Shown here piece after piece: positions 63,944-64,000 of a DNA stretch of 64,000 nucleotides. The translations under genes were made by a program, and so were the position numbers. Below the pieces are notes generated by a model. The model searched no databases, was not told the origin of the DNA, and was given only the letters and a program-made list of their open reading frames with translations. Source of the DNA: Prochlorococcus sp. scB245a_519A13 (GTDB taxonomy: Bacteria; Cyanobacteriota; Cyanobacteriia; PCC-6307; Cyanobiaceae); the NCBI GenBank assembly GCA_000634415.1, contig JFNH01000118.1, positions 62,001 through 126,000 of the forward strand. Reading direction: 5' to 3'. Every line of letters begins with the position of its first letter. The stretch's first letter is position 1.

Positions 63944-64000
63944 CCTTTACATTTAAGATTTTATGCCCATTATATTTCAGGGAATTAAATGAATTAAATT

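Overview
The window looks like a chromosomal segment of a high-light-adapted Prochlorococcus. Base composition is very AT-rich (by eye about 25-32% GC in most genes). Genes are short-spaced, many starts are TTG or GTG, and the gene content is that of a marine picocyanobacterium: isiB flavodoxin, FutA/IdiA iron-binding protein, Ycf46, DUF1824, DUF3386, DUF2808, and the rpmH-rnpA-yidC block. The taxonomic call is an inference from content and composition; no database search was run.

Region 1 (1-5470) is accessory in character. It holds the end of an unidentified gene, a small 2Fe-2S ferredoxin-like protein, and a large Gly-rich putative outer-membrane barrel whose barrel part is far more GC-rich than anything near it. 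Two membrane proteins follow (VTT-like and rhomboid), then a 52-aa ORF absent from the ORF track, a terminated short transcript, and a 2OG-Fe(II) oxygenase. The oxygenase is bracketed by two nested pairs of direct repeats; one pair is the 3' end of the adjacent tRNA-Ser(CGA) gene plus a decayed copy of it 1.2 kb away. This looks like a small tRNA-targeted insertion that has lost, or never carried, an integrase.

Region 2 (5524-31362) is mostly core genome: futA, glyQ, DUF1824, a MIF homologue with a 56-aa upstream ORF, a methyltransferase, DUF3386, isiB, an AhpC/TSA-like protein, SemiSWEET, an AEC permease without a normal start codon, a GT39/GT4/EamA membrane and glycan group, sppA, aroH, DUF2808, rpmH-rnpA-PH protein-yidC-ycf46, serS, rseP, rpsN, pnp, cysQ and rsmI. 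It ends at tRNA-Arg(TCT), which has a clear sigma70-type promoter.

Region 3 (31425-63943) begins 62 bases after that tRNA and is a 32-kb surface-polysaccharide island. It contains an O-antigen ligase/polymerase-like protein and enzymes for UDP-glucuronate to UDP-xylose (ugd, uxs). GDP-mannose is routed to GDP-4-keto-6-deoxymannose, then to GDP-fucose or an aminosugar (gmd, fcl, and a CBS-DegT aminotransferase fusion). A split transketolase and an ABC flippase-like exporter follow. The middle is a tightly packed nonulosonic/ulosonic acid block: Gfo/Idh oxidoreductase, NeuA-like CMP transferase, SDR, NeuB, NeuD, TIM-barrel epimerase, an aldolase fused to a second domain, KdsB and a HAD phosphatase. 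Then come glycosyltransferases, including a polysialyltransferase/GT52-like one, a sulfotransferase-like protein, an FkbM methyltransferase, a WecA-like initiating transferase and galE. Together these can supply, activate, polymerise, decorate and export an acidic, probably sialic-acid-like surface glycan.

The most unusual points are the tRNA-Ser nested-repeat module, the chimeric GC-rich triple-repeat barrel gene, the aldolase-GT42/DUF115-like fusion inside the sialic-acid-type operon, and the CBS-DegT fusion.
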